DNA of 64,000 nt from Adiantum capillus-veneris (taxonomy: Eukaryota > Streptophyta > Polypodiopsida > Polypodiales > Pteridaceae). Made by a program: the position numbers and the translations under genes. The stretch is taken from positions 78,237,435 through 78,301,434 of the forward strand of contig CM043950.1 of the NCBI GenBank assembly GCA_014529385.2, read 5' to 3'. Shown here piece after piece: positions 48,481-59,965 of this stretch (position 1 is its first letter; each line of letters starts with the position of its first letter). The notes below the pieces were generated by a model, which made no database searches, was not told the origin of the DNA, and saw only the letters and a list, made by a program, of their open reading frames with translations.

Positions 48481-49238
48481 GCCTTCTTTTACTCCTCCTT
48501 CAGCAAAACTCCACTTTCACTTCACTCCACTTTCATCTCCTTCTTCACTGCAAAACTCCACTTTCTCCACTTAAACTTCACTCCACTTTCATCTCAATTA
48601 CTACTTTTTTCACACACACCATATATTACAAAAAATGAACACACACACACACACATTCATTTGATAAACAGTCACAGTCACACACACACACACACACACA
48701 TTCATTTATATATATATGTATATACACACACAAAGATATACACAAAACGGATTCATATATATAATTTTACTAAAAAAATACTATGTTTTTTACACACACA
48801 AACAGGCATATATTAAAAAAAATGATTTTATGTGTTTGTGTGTATAAAAAACGTAGAATTTTTAAAGTTAAGTTATATATACACACACGCACACACACAA
48901 TTAGCGATTAGGCGGAAAAACTAGGTGCACAGTCATACATACACTCTCTAGAGACAATTATATATATCTTAACTTAAAAAAATGTTACGTTGTTTACACA
49001 CACCCACAAAATCATTTATACACAGAAGAACACACGCACAATAATGTATATAACTTAACTAAAACAATTATATATACACACTACCAAACACACTCACACA
49101 AACATATATATATATATATAAAATGGCAAGATGGAGGCATATATATAACTTAACTAAAAAAATTGCTACGTTTTTTATACAAAGTCAATCATATAGAATG
49201 CTATGTTTTTTATATACACACTCACACAACCATATATG

Positions 49239-49287
<49 letters not shown>
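48481..49287. repeat. CA/TA microsatellites with a recurring AACTTAACTAAAAAAA word
   Basis: Several (CA)n blocks (48618-48730, 48890-48910) alternate with (TA)n. The word TAACTTAACTAAAAAAAT followed by a GTTTTTTA run recurs near 48765, 48965 and 49150, and in reverse near 48850. The (TA)n at 49225-49287 is the left half of the tract split by the Tat element. Confidence 0.75.
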
Positions 49288-49289
<2 letters not shown>

Positions 49290-49497
49290 ACAGGAGCAAA
49301 GCGAACCCCGAACCCCGACAGCTTCTAAAACACCGGGGACCGAATGGCGCGCCTCGAGCCTGTCATGATAAAGCAAACAGGGGGCACCACATAGCTTCAG
49401 CGGCTAGGACGCAAACAACACACCACCATTACAAAGTTTTCATCCAAGAGAGATGGATGCTTGGAAGTAATGATGAAGAGGAAGGGAAATGAGATCA

Positions 49498-49538
<41 letters not shown>

Positions 49539-50863
49539 GTGAGGGAGGGGGTATTGCGGCTTAGTACTTAGGCACCACAGAAGGATGGCGAATCCGCACA
49601 CCCTTCATACATACACAAGCTCACTCTAAACACAAGACTAGGTGGTGATTCCGCACACCTCACATGGGCAAAACATTGCAAGAAAACATACTCACAAAAC
49701 CTCAAGCTTTATTTAGAGAATAAGGCGATGAAATGGGGAGCATAGGGTAGGGGAATGAGAAGAGAGAGCGTGGTAGAGCACATGGCGGATAGGTGGGAGT
49801 TGATGGCGAAGACTCGCATGAGGGTTATGGCCATCATCCTTCATTTAGTTTCCCTTCATCTTCAATAGCCCAAGGGTGTAGAGGTCATGCTCAAGACGAG
49901 CATGGTGATTGCGGTGATGGTGATGGTGATGGTGTGGGTGTGTGTGTGTGCACTAGGCACACACAGTGCATAGTGTACTCTTTGGTGATGGTGTGTGTGT
50001 TTTTGTGTGATGGTGACCCCTCTTTATATAGGGGAGGAGGGGGAAGAAATTCTAGAATTTAGAAATGAAGAAATCATTATCTACATAGGCCATGTGGCTG
50101 TGGGTCCCACATGTCTGGCTGTGTGTATATGTGCCAGAACAGCAGTCTCATGAGAGAGAGACTAAGAGAGAGAGATGGGTGGATGAAAAAAAGTGAGAGG
50201 TGACATGGAGAATAAATTAATTACAAGAGGGGAGAGAGGGGAGTGTGTTCAGAGGTGAATCTGTGTGCAGATGTGTGTGAACACAAGAAAAATCAGGTAA
50301 CCACCGGGTGGGGATGGGTCTGTGGGCACCTTTTTTAGTGAAACTGAGTGTGTGTGAGTGTGGGGGGGGTTATTTAGCTACAAGACAAGAGACATGGCGC
50401 CCTTTAGAGAGAGAGGGGGGTATTTGGGTCATGGGATATGATAGGAGAGAGAAAGAGGGGGTGGGGTATACTATTTTGGAAGATAGGGTAAGTTGCATGT
50501 GAGTTAGGGTGCATTATTGGTGAGTTATAATGCATTATTGGTGAGAGGTGGGGTAACTTGAGGGGAGAGAGAAAGGAGAAAGGACAAGGGGAAGAGAGAG
50601 GGGGTTGACCTTTTGAGTGGAGGAGAGGAAAAGGGGCACACGGTGGGGCAACAGTGAAGAAAAAAGGAGGCAAGGTGGGGATGGGCTACCCCGCAGGCAT
50701 GAGGTGGCCTATTTTACCTTTCTTATATATTTACATAATCATACTTTTTTTTTTCCTTACTTTTTCCAATGCCTTTATCACTCCCTCCCTAACAGGGGGT
50801 TTTCATGGGGTGGGGACGAGAGAAGAGGGGTATGGGAGCTTGGCTTGTGAAAAGCCCCCATCA
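49288..50863 (-). repeat. 3' LTR of the Tat element (left), 1,576 bp
   Basis: It starts TGACAGGAGC and ends CCCCCATCA and matches 56418-57971 along its length. It differs by scattered substitutions, by a longer GA tract (49501-49536) and by an extra GATGGT block near 49925. Confidence 0.9.
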
Positions 50864-50879
50864 TTAGCCCTCCCCTTTT
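50864..50879 (-). other. Polypurine tract of the Tat element
   Basis: On the minus strand AAAAGGGGAGGGCTAA runs straight into the LTR start TGATGGGG, as expected for the plus-strand primer. Confidence 0.85.
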
Positions 50880-51185
50880 GGCTAGAGGCATTCATGTCTC
50901 TAGCTCATCTGTTTGATCATTATCGTCGGAGGTGGCGGCTGATGGTGTGTCCTCATCTGGAATGTCAATTGGTGGAGCCTGGTCAAATCAAAGAAAATAA
51001 GGTTTAAGTCGTCAACCATTTACGCTGGTTTTATGAAGTTTTCCATCAGCCTCCATAAGCTGGTAGCTTCCATTGGCATACTTTCTCCTGATGATGAAAG
51101 GACATTCCCAACGGAGTAGGAGTTTCTTATCCTTGCACGTGTCGAAGTGATTGTCGTAGAGGAGCACCAACATTCCTTTCTTCAA

Positions 51186-51917
51186 TTATTTTTTCCGGAG
51201 ATGCTCGTTAAAGCTAAGCCGTCTATGCTCTGCTTGTGCTGCATAATAATTTATTCCTTCTTCTCTGTCCAGCTGCAGTCTTTCCAAGTTGATGATGTGA
51301 TCTCTCAAATGCATGTTGGGTTGTTGAAGTTGGCTTGCCATTACTCTGAGACTTTGTAGTTGCACTTCAATGGGCAAGATTGCTTCCTTACCAAATACTA
51401 GATGATACGGTGTGAATCCCAAGGATGTACGAAATGAAGTTCTGTAGGCCCATAAATCTGGTAGTAGATACTTATCCCAGTCTCCGGGATGATTGTTTAT
51501 CTGCTTGGTAATAATTTTAGAAACCATTCCATTTACCTTTTCAACTAGGCCATTACATTGAGGGTAATATGGTGAAGAGTGCCTCCTTGTAATGCCCAGT
51601 TTTTGCATTAATTCTCCTACCAAGTCTGCTCTGAAACCTGGCCCTCCATGAGAGATGATCTCTAAAGGTGTTCCAAACCTACAGCATATGTTCTCGTAGA
51701 TAAATTTAGCTACCTCTACCGCTATGATTCTAGTGGTGGCTGTAGCCTCTGCCCATCTAGTCATGTAGTCGACCCCCATGATAATGTAGAATTTTCCTGA
51801 GTTGGCCCTAGGTAATGGCCCAATGGCATCGATACCCCATTTTTCAAATGGGCCATATGAGAGAATAGGTGTCTGTGGTTCAGGCATAAGTGACCTAGTT
51901 CCGGCCTTTTGACACAA
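51186..51917 (-). pseudogene. Integrase of the Tat element
   Basis: This is the integrase core in the pol frame. The zinc-binding His/Cys part begins in the preceding segment (HEGVCGGHF) and is split by a TGA at 51930-51932 where a Cys codon is expected. The core reads KWGIDAIGPLP (first Asp), EIISHGGPGF, where the second catalytic Asp is replaced by His (codon 51650-51648), and YYPQCNGLVEKVNG (Glu). The spacing of 35 residues between second and third positions is conserved. The C-terminal part GFTPYHLVFGKEAILPIEV is typical of plant Ty3 integrases. The substitution would abolish strand transfer by all that is known of DDE enzymes. Confidence 0.9.
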
Positions 51918-51929
51918 CTTACACGTTTT

Positions 51930-52934
51930 TCACCAATGGTGTACATCACGGTTGAGGCTAGGCCATATGAAGCCTGCCTGCAAGATTTTCCTACTTGTTA
52001 TGTCTAGGGCAAAGTGACCACCACAAACCCCTTCGTGACAGCTAGCAATTACTCCCGTGATTTCGTGAGAGAGAGGGACCTTCTTGAGTATTTGGTCCTT
52101 ACCCTTACAGTACAAACCATCATTGATGAGTCGATACCTTGTGGCCTTCCGCGTCAGCCATTGCTTCTGTCCCTTTGTTAAATCTGATGGGCATTCCCCT
52201 GTTTCCAAAAAATGCATGATGTCGGGCAAGGCATCACTGCCTTGAAATAGAGGGAGCTTTAGTTTTATTTCTCCAACCACCACTTCCTGTAGTCTTTCAC
52301 TTGCTAGGGCATCTGCCTCTTGGTTTTGAGCCCTTGGGATATGGTGTATTTGAACTTCTTCAAACTTACCCAACAAGGTTTTTACACCACTTAAGTGAGT
52401 CCTTAAACTAGGATTCTTGCATGTCCATGCTCCATTTACTTGCCTTACCAGAAGTAGAGCATCCCCAAATACATTAAGGCCTTGTACACCTTGTGAGACG
52501 CACCATTGTAGACCCTTGGTTAGTGCTGCATACTCAACTTCATTGTTAGAATGTGAATCTAACAGTTGGCCCAACGAAAATAACTTTGTCCCTTTGTCAT
52601 CAAAGACCACTATGCCTGCAGCTGCTTTGTCGGATGCTCGCTTGTAGGCTCCATCAAAGTAGAGAGAGTATGCTCCTTCTACCATCGGTGGTACTGGAGG
52701 TAATCGGACTTCTCCTTCCTTAGATTGCTTCTCCTTCCCTTCAAAGACTTGGTAGGTCATGAGTCCCCCTAAACTTGCCCTTGTCGTGCTTTCTACCTGT
52801 ACCGTGTAGTCAAACTCTTGCAGACGAACTAGCCATTTAGTAATTCTAGCAGACACATCCATGTGTTGTACAACATAGGGAAATATTTCATCCGTGGTTA
52901 GAATCACAAATTTCTTAGGTAGCAAATATGACAT
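51930..52934 (-). pseudogene. RNase H remnant plus archaeal-like RNase H and integrase zinc region
   Basis: The first about 60 residues finish a Ty3-type RNase H that has lost recognisable catalytic positions (no ADALSR-like end; instead RASLGGLMTY). An archaeal-type RNase H follows (about 52680-52290), with all four acidic positions visible: LYFDGAYK, NEVEYAALTKGL, VFGDALLLVRQ and QNQEADALA. The integrase zinc region starts after a linker (SCHEGVCGGHFALDITSRKI). The duplicated RNase H arrangement is a defining feature of Tat elements. The segment is bounded by TAA at 52974-52976 upstream and TGA at 51930-51932. Confidence 0.88.
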
Positions 52935-52973
52935 AAACTTTGTAGTTACAAATCTAAGAGCTAGGACTAAGTG

Positions 52974-53921
52974 TTACACATGGGTGAAACCTTTCTCTCC
53001 TGCTGTCATCATTCGACTAGAGAAGTAGATTGGCCTCATGAAAGATGTCGTCGTACCTTTTTGGAGTAGCACAGCCCCCAATGAGTCATCACCAACACTT
53101 GAGGTGACATAGAATTTTTCATCCCACTTAGGTGGTGAGATAGTTGGCAGAGTGTCTAAGACCTCCTTTACCTTGTTGTAGTGATGTTCGCTTTCCTCGT
53201 CGCAAGTGAAAGTTGATCTTTGAGTGAGTTGTTGCAGTGGTAGAACAAGTTGTGATAGTAGATGTATGAATCTACTTAAGTACCTCACCTTCTGTAGAAA
53301 AGAGACCAGTTGACGTGCGGTCGTTGGTGAAGGTAGGGCTATGAGTGCGGACACCTTACTTGGATCGGCGTTGATACCTTTTGCTGAAATTTCATGGCCT
53401 AGTAGAATGACTTTACTCTCCCCAATGTGGCATTTATCCACATTTAATTGCCCACCTAGGCTCTGTAACCTGGCCAAACCTTCAGTTACCTTTTCTAAAT
53501 GTGAAATACGGGAGCTATATATACAAAAATCATCAATGAACACTCTTATGGATGTTCCAAAGAACGGTTGAAAAACATATGTGACATATCTTTGGAATGT
53601 GGCAGGTGCATTTGTGAGACCAAATGGCATAACCCTGTATGCAAAACAACCCCATGGCGTGATAAAAGTGGTTTTTAGCTGATCTTCCAAGGCTATGCGT
53701 ATTTGAAAGTATCCAGAATAACCATCACAGACGGTATAGCATTCAAAACCCGCTACTTCATTCAGAATTTCATCCAAGAAAGGGAGAGGAAAGTGGTCTC
53801 TCTTTGTAGCTGCATTTAGTGGTTTGTAGTCATCAGAGACCCTCCACTTACCATTCTTTTTAGGCGTCACCACTACGGGTGACACCCATTCTGAGTTTTC
53901 TACAGGATAGATGAATCCCAC
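52974..53921 (-). pseudogene. Reverse transcriptase of the Tat element
   Basis: Full reverse transcriptase fingers-palm: SPVVVTPKKNGKWR, VCDGYSGYFQI (first catalytic Asp), VMPFGLTNAPATFQRY, FIDDFCIYS (the Y-x-D-D box as F-I-D-D), LLGHEISAKGI, then the start of RNase H (YVTSSVGDDSLGAVLLQ). The frame is continuous with the upstream protease segment apart from TGA at 53979-53981 and ends at TAA 52974-52976. All catalytic aspartates are present, so loss of activity would come only from the stops. Confidence 0.92.
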
Positions 53922-53978
53922 CTCCAGCCGTTTCCTTACCTCGGCAAAGAGTGCCTTTTCTTGTATGACCCCCAGTCG

Positions 53979-55139
53979 TCATAGCTTTTGGACAACTGGT
54001 TTTACCCCTTCCTTCAGCTTAATATGATGTTCCACCACTGTAATGCCTGTGATTCTTTCATAGTTGTCAATGAACAGGTTAGGAAATCCCATCAACATTT
54101 GCAAAAAACTATCTTTTTCCTCAAGTGTTAATTCCGTAGACAACATACCCTTCAACCTACTTCCTCCTAGGCCAGGTGATTTGCTCTCCTCTTCATTGGG
54201 TTGCCCTTTTGGTGATGGATCACCAGTTGTGCTTACCCTTTCTGGATCCTTCATAATGATACCCATCACATCAATGGAACTGTCACTTTCGTCGATGGAT
54301 GTGGTCTCCTCCTCAGAACTGGAAGATTTGCTAGTGGTTTCATGTGCCGATGTTTCCAGATTCATTTGCTTCTGCTTGCCAATCCTCATGTCGTAGTAGA
54401 TTGTCTCCCCTTTCTTACCGGTCATGCGTAGAAGGCCAGTACCCCAGTCCTGTTTTGCCTTCATGGCCATCAACCATGGCCTTCCCAAAATTAGTGGATA
54501 GCCCTCCCCCTTAGTAGGCATTACAAAAACATCTACCTCTACCTCAGTGTTGAAAGCTTTTATTTTCACGGCACTTACCACACCCACACACTTTACTTTT
54601 GCCTTGTTTGCCATCTTTGCCTTGCATGGAGAAGGCCTGTCAACCTCGAGCCCTAATCGAAGCATCATAGCTTCGCTCATTACACAGATTTGTGCACCTC
54701 CATCAATGTAGGTGTTTCCAACCCTCTTTCCTTTTATGTTTACGTCGACAATTGGAAGGATGTCATCCATGTTGCATCCCGAAATTGCTCCGGCTACCTT
54801 TGTTTTGGAGCGTCTTGTACTTACCATTTTAGACCATTGTCGCCTTACTTTAGGTACAAGATGTAGCAGTTGTGGCCATGTAATCTTCGGTCCTTGCTCT
54901 GCCACATCCAATGTTAGATCATAGGACTTAGAACTTTCCCCTAGTTGGAAGTCGGTGATGCCCAATTTCCGTCGTGGCCTGGATGGCCTCTTGCTAGTTT
55001 CTCCTCTCATGCTTCTCTCATCATCTGATTGTGTAGCCTTCTCCCTCCTAGCTCTTTTCATAGTCATGGCCTCAAGTGGTTCTAAAAAGGTTACCTTCTC
55101 CTTACCCTTGTCCCTCTCCTTTTCTCTGGGTGGATCCAC
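53979..55139 (-). pseudogene. Protease region of the Tat element
   Basis: The N-terminal part is basic and Lys/Arg-rich (nucleocapsid-like; no CCHC knuckle seen). The retropepsin active-site loop appears as TYIDGGAQICVM (D-G-G-A in place of D-S-G-A, a form seen in Tat/Athila elements), followed by YPLILGRPWLMAM. An acidic Ser/Glu-rich linker (about 54200-54360) leads to the connection with reverse transcriptase (ITGITVVEHHIKL). The first in-frame start is a GTG at 55139, but the frame is open upstream to at least 55163, where it can be entered by slippage from gag. Confidence 0.85.
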
Positions 55140-55141
55140 TA

Positions 55142-55588
55142 CTACGCGTGCGTGAACCGATCTTTTTTTAGGAAATCGGGTGCAGCTTCCCCCCTTGCCA
55201 GTGACTCAACCCACCGTTCCCACAAATCCACAAATTTGGACTCATAGGTGGCATATCCTAAAAGACCCTCCTGCTTCAAGTCTCTCAACTTGTCCCACAA
55301 ATTTTCTGAAGTGGTACCTCCCCCAAAGCGCCTCTTAAAAGCGGTTTTTAAGGGTTCCCAGTCATCCTTGGTTGCTTGTGGAAGTGCATTGTACCATGAT
55401 CTAGCTTCTAGCTTCATGAGATGCTTAAAGATTCTAGCCCGGGATTCATCCGTATCTTTGTTGCTCACTACACATGCTACTTCAAAGTCACCTAGGAAGT
55501 CTGTTACCAAATCCTCCCCCTTCTTTCCTTTAAATGTTGGAAATGCTACACTTGCCATGATTACTGAGAGAGAGCTAGAAAGACACAT
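55142..55588 (-). pseudogene. gag (capsid) of the Tat element
   Basis: This 148-codon frame carries the retrotransposon gag core: VTDFLGDFEVACVVSNK, LMKLEARSWYNALPQATKDD, LKTAFKRRFGG, then LRDLKQEGLLGYATYESKF. It is short for a gag protein because it ends at TAG 55142-55144 just after a run of seven A residues on the coding strand. Pol is in the -1 frame relative to it. It may still be intact as a capsid module. Marked as a pseudogene only because the element as a whole is broken. Confidence 0.8.
55160..55171 (-). promoter_or_regulatory. Candidate -1 frameshift site between gag and pol
   Basis: On the coding strand gag codons read CTA AAA AAA GAT, which contains the slippery heptamer A AAA AAA (55169-55163) in the zero frame. 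A slip back by one base enters the pol frame at AGA (55163-55161), and no stop precedes the protease segment. This is the geometry of a programmed -1 site. A random indel in the A-run is the alternative. Confidence 0.5.
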
Positions 55589-55642
55589 TGCTTAGCTTGC
55601 AAAAGTTTTTTTTCTTCTTTACAAGGAGGCGTGTATACCCTC

Positions 55643-56344
55643 TTATACTAGGACATAGATTAAAACTTCAAACGGTACATTGCCTTGTACCAAAGGTAAG
55701 ACAAATGGTTGATCTGATGCGAGAACCTCCAAAAACCGCTCCCCACCTGGCATGGTGTCAATGACGTGCTGGTAGTGAGCCTTCAAATCCAGTATTATGT
55801 TGATTGAGCGTACACGTGTTGGTATGTGTGATCTGTCTTGAGGTAGGTTGTACTGATTCATGTGAAGCTTAGAGGTGCTTAGTCACTGTCCAAGCTTGTG
55901 GGAGAGGGTGGTGTTCTTTCCTGAAACAAACTCAATAGATCCCTAGTTTCTCTAGGGAGAGTGTGAGCTAATGATTCCGTTATATGTGTTGCAGCATCAG
56001 GTGCAACTTGAAAACTGACTGTGATAATTACCTCGGTGACTTGAGTTACCCGATTCTCAAAGTAGAATAGTGTTGATTCTCTATTGTGTAGAGCTCCTTC
56101 CATTTTGTTGTTGTGGGTTGGTTGTAGGTTGCAGACATGGTTTCGACCTTCTCCTTCTTCTTCTTGGCACTTGGCCTATGTATATCCACTGGGTTTGGCG
56201 TGTTGGTTGACTCTCCCACTGCAAATCGATTATCGTTACGCCTGGCACTCGAGCTTCGATGGAGATGCGGAGTTCGTCTAGTTGTGCTTGGAGCTCTTCT
56301 TCTTCTGTCATCCAATTAGCAAATCCTGCTAGCCATTCATCCAT
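55643..56344 (-). pseudogene. Leader frames upstream of gag in the Tat element
   Basis: Between the primer site and gag lie three short frames in different phases: 56344-56081 (begins MDEWLAGFANWMTEEEELQA), 56103-55879 (LAHTLPRETRDLLSLFQERT) and 55861-55643 (HYQHVIDTMPGGERFLEVLA). Together they look like one protein broken by frame changes. Some Tat elements carry an extra frame before gag, and this may be its remnant. I cannot assign a function. Confidence 0.45.
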
Positions 56345-56400
56345 TCACAATAGTTTAGGGGTTTCAGTCTTGTGAATTGAAGGGTTTCATGAAAAGTTCC

Positions 56401-56417
56401 TCAGTGGGGGCACCAAA
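56401..56417 (-). other. Primer-binding site of the Tat element
   Basis: On the minus strand TTTGGTGCCCCCACTGA follows the LTR end directly, with TGG two bases inside. The same word primes the non-autonomous element at 24887-24901. Confidence 0.75.
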
Positions 56418-57969
56418 TGATGGGAGCAAAGTGAACCCCGAACCCCGACAGCCTCTAAAACAGCAGGGACCGAATGGCGCGCCTCGAGCCTATCATGGTA
56501 AAGCAAACACGGGGCACCACCTAGCTTCAGCGGCTAGGACGCAAACAACACACCACCATTACAAAGTTTTCATCCAAGAGAGATGGATGCTTGGGAGTAA
56601 TGATGAAGAGGAAGGGAAATGAGATCAAGTGAGAGAGAGAGAGAGAGAGTGAGTGAGGGAGGGGGTATTGCGACTTAGTACTTAGGCACCACAGAAGGAT
56701 GGCGAATCCGCACACCCTTCACACATACACAAGCTCACTCCAAACACAAGACTAGGTGGTGATTCCGTACACCTCACATGGGCAAAACATTGCAAAAAAC
56801 ATACTCACAAAACCTCAAGCTTTATTTAGAGAATAAGGCGATGAAATGGGGAGCATAGGGTAGGGGAATGAGAAGGGAGAGCGTGGTAGAGCACATGGCG
56901 GATAGGTGGGAGTTGATGGCGAAGACTCGCACGAGGGTTATGGCCATCATCCTTCATTTAGTTTCCCTTCATCTTCAATAGCCCAAGGGTGTAGAGTTCA
57001 TGCTCAAGACGAGCATGGTGATGGCGGTGATGGTGATGGTGTGGGTGTGTGTGTGTGCACTAGGCACACACAGTGCATAGTGTACTCTTTGGTGATGGTG
57101 TGTGTGTTTTTGTGTGATGGTGACCCCTCTTTACATAGGGGAGGAGGGGGAAGAAATTCTAGAATTTAGAAATGAAGAAATCATTATCTACATAGGCCAT
57201 GTGACTGTGGGCCCCACTTGTCTAGCTGTGTGTATATGTGTCAGAACAGCAGTCTCATGAGAGAGAGACTAAGAGAGAGAGATGGGTGGATGAAAAAATG
57301 TGAGAGGTGACATGGAGAATAAATTAATTACAAGAGAGGAGAGAGGGGAGTGTGTTCAGAGGTGAATCTGTGTGCAGATGTGTGTGAACACAAGAAAAAT
57401 CAGGTAACCACCGGGTGGGGATGGGTCTGTGGGCACCTTTTTTAGTGAAACTGAGTGTGTGTGAGTGTGGGGGAGGTTATTTAACTACAAAACAAGAGAC
57501 ATGGCGCCCTTTAGAGAGAGAGGGGGGTATTTGGGTCATGGGATATGATAGGAGAGAGAAAGAGGGGGTGGGGTATACTATTTTGGAAGATAGGGTAAGT
57601 TGCATGTGAGTTAGGGTGCATTATTGGTGAGTTATAATGCATTATTGGTGAGAGGTGGGGTAGCTTGAGGGGAGAGAGAAAGGAGAAAGGACAAGGGGAA
57701 GAGAGAGGGGGTTGACCTTTTGAGTGGAGGAGAGGAAAAGGGGCACACGGCGGGGCAACAGTGAAGAAAAAAGGAGGCAAGGTGGCGATGGGCTACCCCG
57801 CAGGCATGAGGTGGCCTATTTTACCTTTCTTATATATTTACATAATCATAATTTTTTTTTTCCTTACTTTTTCCAATGCCTTTTATCACTCCCTCCCTAA
57901 GAGGGGGTTTTCATAGGGTGGGGACGAGAGAAGAGGGGTATGGGAGCTTGGCTTGTGAAAAGACCCCAT

Positions 57970-57971
<2 letters not shown>
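56418..57971 (-). repeat. 5' LTR of the Tat element (right), 1,554 bp
   Basis: Starts TGATGGGAGC and ends ACCCCATCA, a perfect 7-bp inverted terminus. It contains a short GA tract, TG-rich text and a GGTGATGGTG block as in the left copy. Plus-strand frames within it repeat those of the left LTR and are not genes. Confidence 0.9.
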
Positions 57972-58042
<71 letters not shown>

Positions 58043-58421
58043 AAAGATGGAGACACTATTAGACTGCATTAAATGCAGTCCTTGAACCACCATTTAGAAA
58101 TTAAATGGCCCCTCAAATTTGATGACATATTCCACTACTACGTATTTAAAAATTATAACTTACTAGTTTGAATGCACATATATTCGCAACGTCATATATA
58201 GAATGCCGTACTAGCCAATTTAAATGCACTTCTTCAATTATGATTTTCATTATTCTTTGAGCCGTCACAAGATCTTATGCAACTTTCTTTTCGTCTACCT
58301 ACCAATCTTTCACTTTCATTAACCTTCACATCTTTCATTAACCTTCACTTTATCTTTAAAGTCATAATAATCAATATCTAATTCTCCTAAAGGATTTTCT
58401 CTTATTAAACTGATCAGTTAA
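57972..58421. other. (TA)n(CA)n tract, small palindrome, then AT-rich DNA
   Basis: (TA)n at 57972-58030 continues into (CA)n to about 58041. This is the right half of the tract that hosts the Tat insertion. A perfect palindrome GACTGCATT-A-AATGCAGTC lies at 58062-58080. The remainder is AT-rich with no gene. Confidence 0.7.
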
Positions 58422-59952
58422 TGTGGGGAAGTGCCAGGGGAGAAAAAGCTAGAATATTGGTTAAGCTAGTAGACCAACCACAATAGGGATCCAAAGGACG
58501 GAAAATAGGGATCCAAAGGGACGGGGGCATCTACAAAAGATCCATGTGCAACAATGGGCTAAAAAGACCCTAAGGTTTAGCCCATTAAGACTTCCAAAAT
58601 GCTAAGGTTCCAAAATTCAAAGATTGTGTCCAAAGGTCAACCCTAGGGGAAATTGGATGCTTTGTGTGTAACTAAAAAGTCTTTGCATATCCCTACATGG
58701 GAGGGGGCGAGCCCTTCTTCTAGGGGATGAGGGAGAAAGTCACACACACACACACACACACTCCCTTTACACAAAGGAAATTAGGGACACATGTCAGCTC
58801 CCTAGCCCAGATGCCCACAAGGTGTGCCCAATTCCTATTGGATGGCCTTGGAGGTGGACCAATGAGAATTAGGCTAGAGTAAATCTAGTTTAATTAATTT
58901 AAAAACACTTAATAAAAGAACCAATGAGAATTAAGTCTCCTAGAAGACTATTGGACAGTCTCCCAAGGGGTCTAATGAGCATTCAGGAGCCCAATGGCTT
59001 GCCTGATTCCTATTGGCCAAGAGGCAAAGGGGTCCAATGAGAGTTTAGTTTAATTATTAAATTACCTAAAGCTCTCACAAAAGGGGAAAGGGGGACACAG
59101 GTCGGAAGTCTATCACTTATGCTGCTTAATAGCCATTGGCTTGAGCTGGGGAGGTCCAATGGGGAGCCTGCTAGAGCAAATAGCGAAAGGGCTCGCCCAA
59201 GAGAGAGGGGGGGCTGACTTTTTCAAGGAAGTATCACACACACACTCACAAAATCTCATGTGTGAAGAAAGAGAAGACTATCTCTTCCCAAGCTTTAATG
59301 GAGAACTCATCACCTACTCCAAGCTTGTGAGATAAAAGCCTACATCGACACACTCTTGGCTTGTGGATGCAAATCCAACCAAGAGTCAAGCTTCAATGCA
59401 CGCGCATATCCTCTACCAAGCTAATTACTAAGATAAAGCTATGCTAATATGAGTTATTATGTGAGGAGATGTACATCTTTCTCGTAAGATACTCCTTCTT
59501 CCTCTCAATCTACTCTCATACCCTGCTAGCTCTCACCATCTTCGAAGGTGTGTGAGGTCTTGGGTCTGAGAACGGGGATAATTAAAGTTGTGTTTACTAA
59601 GTGTTTTTCTTAGTGCATGAAGCTTTCATCTTCATTGCACTAGCTAGTCTTGAAGGAACACAAAGAATTGTATTGCACAATGTCTCTCTTGATGGGAGAA
59701 ACCATAATACAAAGCTTTTTGGAGGGGGGACCGGCTCCATGCAAATCCAATCCTCAACTGTTGTCAATAGCTTAATTTCTCTCTCTTTTGAAAGTATTGT
59801 TGATGCTATCTAACTAGGTGTTATGCTTTTTGTTGCTCTCTCCACCCAAGCACTATTGTAATTCTCATTAGAAATCTATTCTAATGAAATTCCCACTATG
59901 TTCATGCTAATTTTCGCTACACACACAAGTTACTAGGCCATTAAATGTTACA
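58422..59952 (+). repeat. Candidate 5' LTR
   Basis: The right end is set by TGTTACA at 59946-59952 directly before the primer site. The left end at TGTGGGGAAG (58422) is a proposal based on TGT...ACA ends and size. Without the 3' LTR it cannot be verified. Inside are (CA)n (58742-58762), repeated CCAATGAGAATTA words and short open frames of no meaning. Confidence 0.45.
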
Positions 59953-59965
59953 TTCGTATCAGAGC
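59953..59965 (+). other. Primer-binding site, initiator-Met tRNA type
   Basis: TTCGTATCAGAGC follows the LTR end. It differs by one base from the common plant word TTGGTATCAGAGC. Confidence 0.75.

Larger units (their letters stand above)
49288..57971 (-). mobile_element. Complete Ty3-type retrotransposon, Tat lineage, 8.7 kb
   Basis: Two LTRs with ends TGATGGG/CCCATCA (the left copy has TGACAGG at its outer end) flank a full internal region read right to left: primer site 56401-56417, leader with small frames, gag, and a protease-RT-RNase H-aRNase H-integrase frame, then polypurine tract 50864-50879. The second, archaeal-like RNase H marks the Tat group. It lies inside a (TA)n tract with TA repeats on both sides. 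LTRs are very similar (a few percent different by eye), so the insertion is fairly young. Three nonsense codons in pol and a changed integrase residue make it non-autonomous now. Confidence 0.92.

Noticed and set aside
58062-58080. Palindrome GACTGCATT-A-AATGCAGTC as a regulatory operator
   Set aside because: No gene is nearby and short palindromes are expected by chance in this much AT-rich DNA.
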